IMG/VR virus record: IMGVR_UViG_3300047557_003128
Span: 1 to 21,253 of that record
Length of the DNA stretch: 21,253 bases
From: a virus
Reading direction: 5' to 3' (one strand)
Shown here: positions 20,489-21,253 of the stretch, piece by piece
How positions within the stretch are numbered: the stretch's first letter is position 1
Layout: each line of letters starts with the position of its first letter
The notes under the pieces: generated by a model
Told to the model about the DNA's origin: nothing
The model's database searches: none
Seen by the model: only the letters and a program-made list of their open reading frames with translations
Made by a program: the position numbers and the translations under genes

Positions 20489-20514
20489 CAAGAGAAGGCC
20501 GCCTTGAGGCGGCC
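20489..20514 (-). terminator. Minus-strand terminator after the peptidoglycan-enzyme gene
   Basis: On the minus strand GGCCGCC-TCAA-GGCGGCC is a perfect 7-bp GC stem with a tetraloop (20497-20514), followed by TTCTCTTG. It lies 75 bp past the stop of the enzyme gene. The T tract is moderate. On the plus strand no T run follows, so it is read as acting for minus-strand transcripts. Confidence 0.55.
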
Positions 20515-20588
20515 CATAAGGCTAGTTCATAGCAAAGTGCATTAAACCAAGATTGCCAGTTCATTTGCTATTTGCGAATGGCGAATAA

Positions 20589-21253
20589 TTAGCCTTCTTG
20601 AAAAACTGAAATGTACACGGTGCCAGTTTTAGTGAGAGGAAGAATCTTGTCGCGCAAGTCGATATTATGACAGCGCACGCAACCATGAGTGGGGACAAGA
20701 GGCTGCTTTGGAGCCCATGCTCCAGGCCAACCATTTGCACCTCCGCCACCATGGGTCATAATTCCTGCCCTGCCACTACCAGCTTCTTGATTTTCTAGTT
20801 CGACCATGTCGAAGCTGTACCAGCCGTAGGCCATAAGAGTGCGATCATATGCAGGCTTGTCGCCCACTCGCTCATAGTCTTTATAAATAGCGCCAATCTT
20901 GTAAATTCCAGGCGGCGTGTCTGAATTTGTGATTTTCCATTCAAAATCACTGTATTGCCCACGAGCGAGACACGGGATTTCCCATAAAAGCTTTCCTTCA
21001 AAAGAGAAAGCTTTCATGGTTTCCACTGCATCGTTCACAATCAAATGTGAATCGCCTTTCTTAAAGCCAAAATCTTGCGGACGTTTTTTAGGGCCAATCA
21101 TAGTAAAAGCAGTGCTCTCAGGGGCATATTCCTTCATGAGCTTAGACAATTTTGCAGGATAATCTGGATCAGTGGCATACGATTGCTCCTTGAGCATTCG
21201 CGCTGCTGCATAGCGATTTGGAGCATTATTAATGCCCTTGAAATGACGATAGT
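20589..21253 (-). CDS. Peptidoglycan enzyme: glucosaminidase-like fused to L,D-transpeptidase (YkuD)-like domain (5' partial)
   Basis: The frame has no stop up to the right edge, so the protein starts outside the window; ATG 21197 is internal. Upstream of it the chain reads YRHFKGINNAPNRYAAARMLKEQSYATDPDYPAKLSKLMKEY, the C-terminal part of a FlgJ-type N-acetylglucosaminidase domain (the YATDP-x-Y-x-x-KL signature). About 50 residues later comes a beta-rich domain with GIMTHGGGG and PTHGCVRCHN, the YkuD signature: counted from the internal Met, first His 149, second His 171 and catalytic Cys 173, then Arg 175. Such enzymes act on peptidoglycan stem peptides; glucosaminidases cut the glycan. 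The product should be a virion or lysis enzyme. It is convergent to the tail genes. Confidence 0.7.
   Translation of the reverse strand, partial: YRHFKGINNAPNRYAAARMLKEQSYATDPDYPAKLSKLMKEYAPESTAFTMIGPKKRPQDFGFKKGDSHLIVNDAVETMKAFSFEGKLLWEIPCLARGQYSDFEWKITNSDTPPGIYKIGAIYKDYERVGDKPAYDRTLMAYGWYSFDMVELENQEAGSGRAGIMTHGGGGANGWPGAWAPKQPLVPTHGCVRCHNIDLRDKILPLTKTGTVYISVFQEG

Noticed and set aside
20172-20507. 111-aa plus-strand frame opposite the minus-strand gene
   Set aside because: The product is rich in Arg, Phe, Cys and Pro with no family pattern; the minus-strand frame has normal protein composition and a natural end.

Overview
The window looks like the tail and host-recognition module of a tailed phage (or prophage) of a picocyanobacterium such as Synechococcus or Cyanobium. 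The basis is recognition of protein families from memory, not a database search. The early gene order (tape-measure C-terminus, three small tail-tip genes, then a very large J-like tip protein) follows the lambda-type H-M-L-K-J plan and points to a long non-contractile tail. The fibre sequences (LLGR...VEEI and LLDDA...RTTLGLG modules, VNGTTTTVN...DDKNIELG, GRLFVDS.GN.GIGT) are of the kind seen in cyanophage fibres. I saw no integrase, capsid, packaging or replication gene, and no tRNA or CRISPR array.

Layout. 1-5297 (+): a translationally coupled tail-tip operon, with stop and start codons overlapping at 153, 1054 and 1446 and only 2 bp apart at 549-550. 5342-6821 (+): two tail-tube-like proteins; the second looks like a paralogue of the first carrying about 160 extra residues. 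6898-11178 (+): a 1426-residue fibre built of repeats, including eleven 60-bp units. 11251-15463 (+): a fibre with a C-terminal S74 autoprocessing chaperone, a 35-codon membrane peptide, a 126-residue protein, then a second S74 fibre tip that has lost its N-terminal anchor. A 43-bp near-identical direct repeat marks the junction. 15464-15636: intergenic stretch with two hairpin terminators. 15637-16089 (+): two small conserved-looking proteins and a strong terminator. 16150-19950 (+): a virion protein, a BppU-like domain protein, a short collagen-like adaptor and two further fibre proteins. 19982-20194 (+): a small unknown protein. 20160-21253 (-): a converging unit with a small unknown protein and, running off the right edge, a peptidoglycan enzyme joining a glucosaminidase-like domain to an L,D-transpeptidase (YkuD)-like domain.

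How it works together. The first genes would build the tail tip and central J-like fibre. The tube-like proteins would form or decorate the tube. At least three fibre loci would supply alternative or cooperating receptor-binding structures, and the minus-strand enzyme would serve in entry or lysis.

The two most interesting features are these. First, a displaced 'orphan' fibre tip sits downstream of the intact fibre and could be joined in frame to its anchor through the direct repeat. Second, three fibre or adaptor proteins end in D-[EG]-G-[TN]-F, and each is immediately followed by a gene whose product begins with a [GA]-[QE]-x-A-[IYW]-N domain. This suggests an adaptor chain encoded in gene order.
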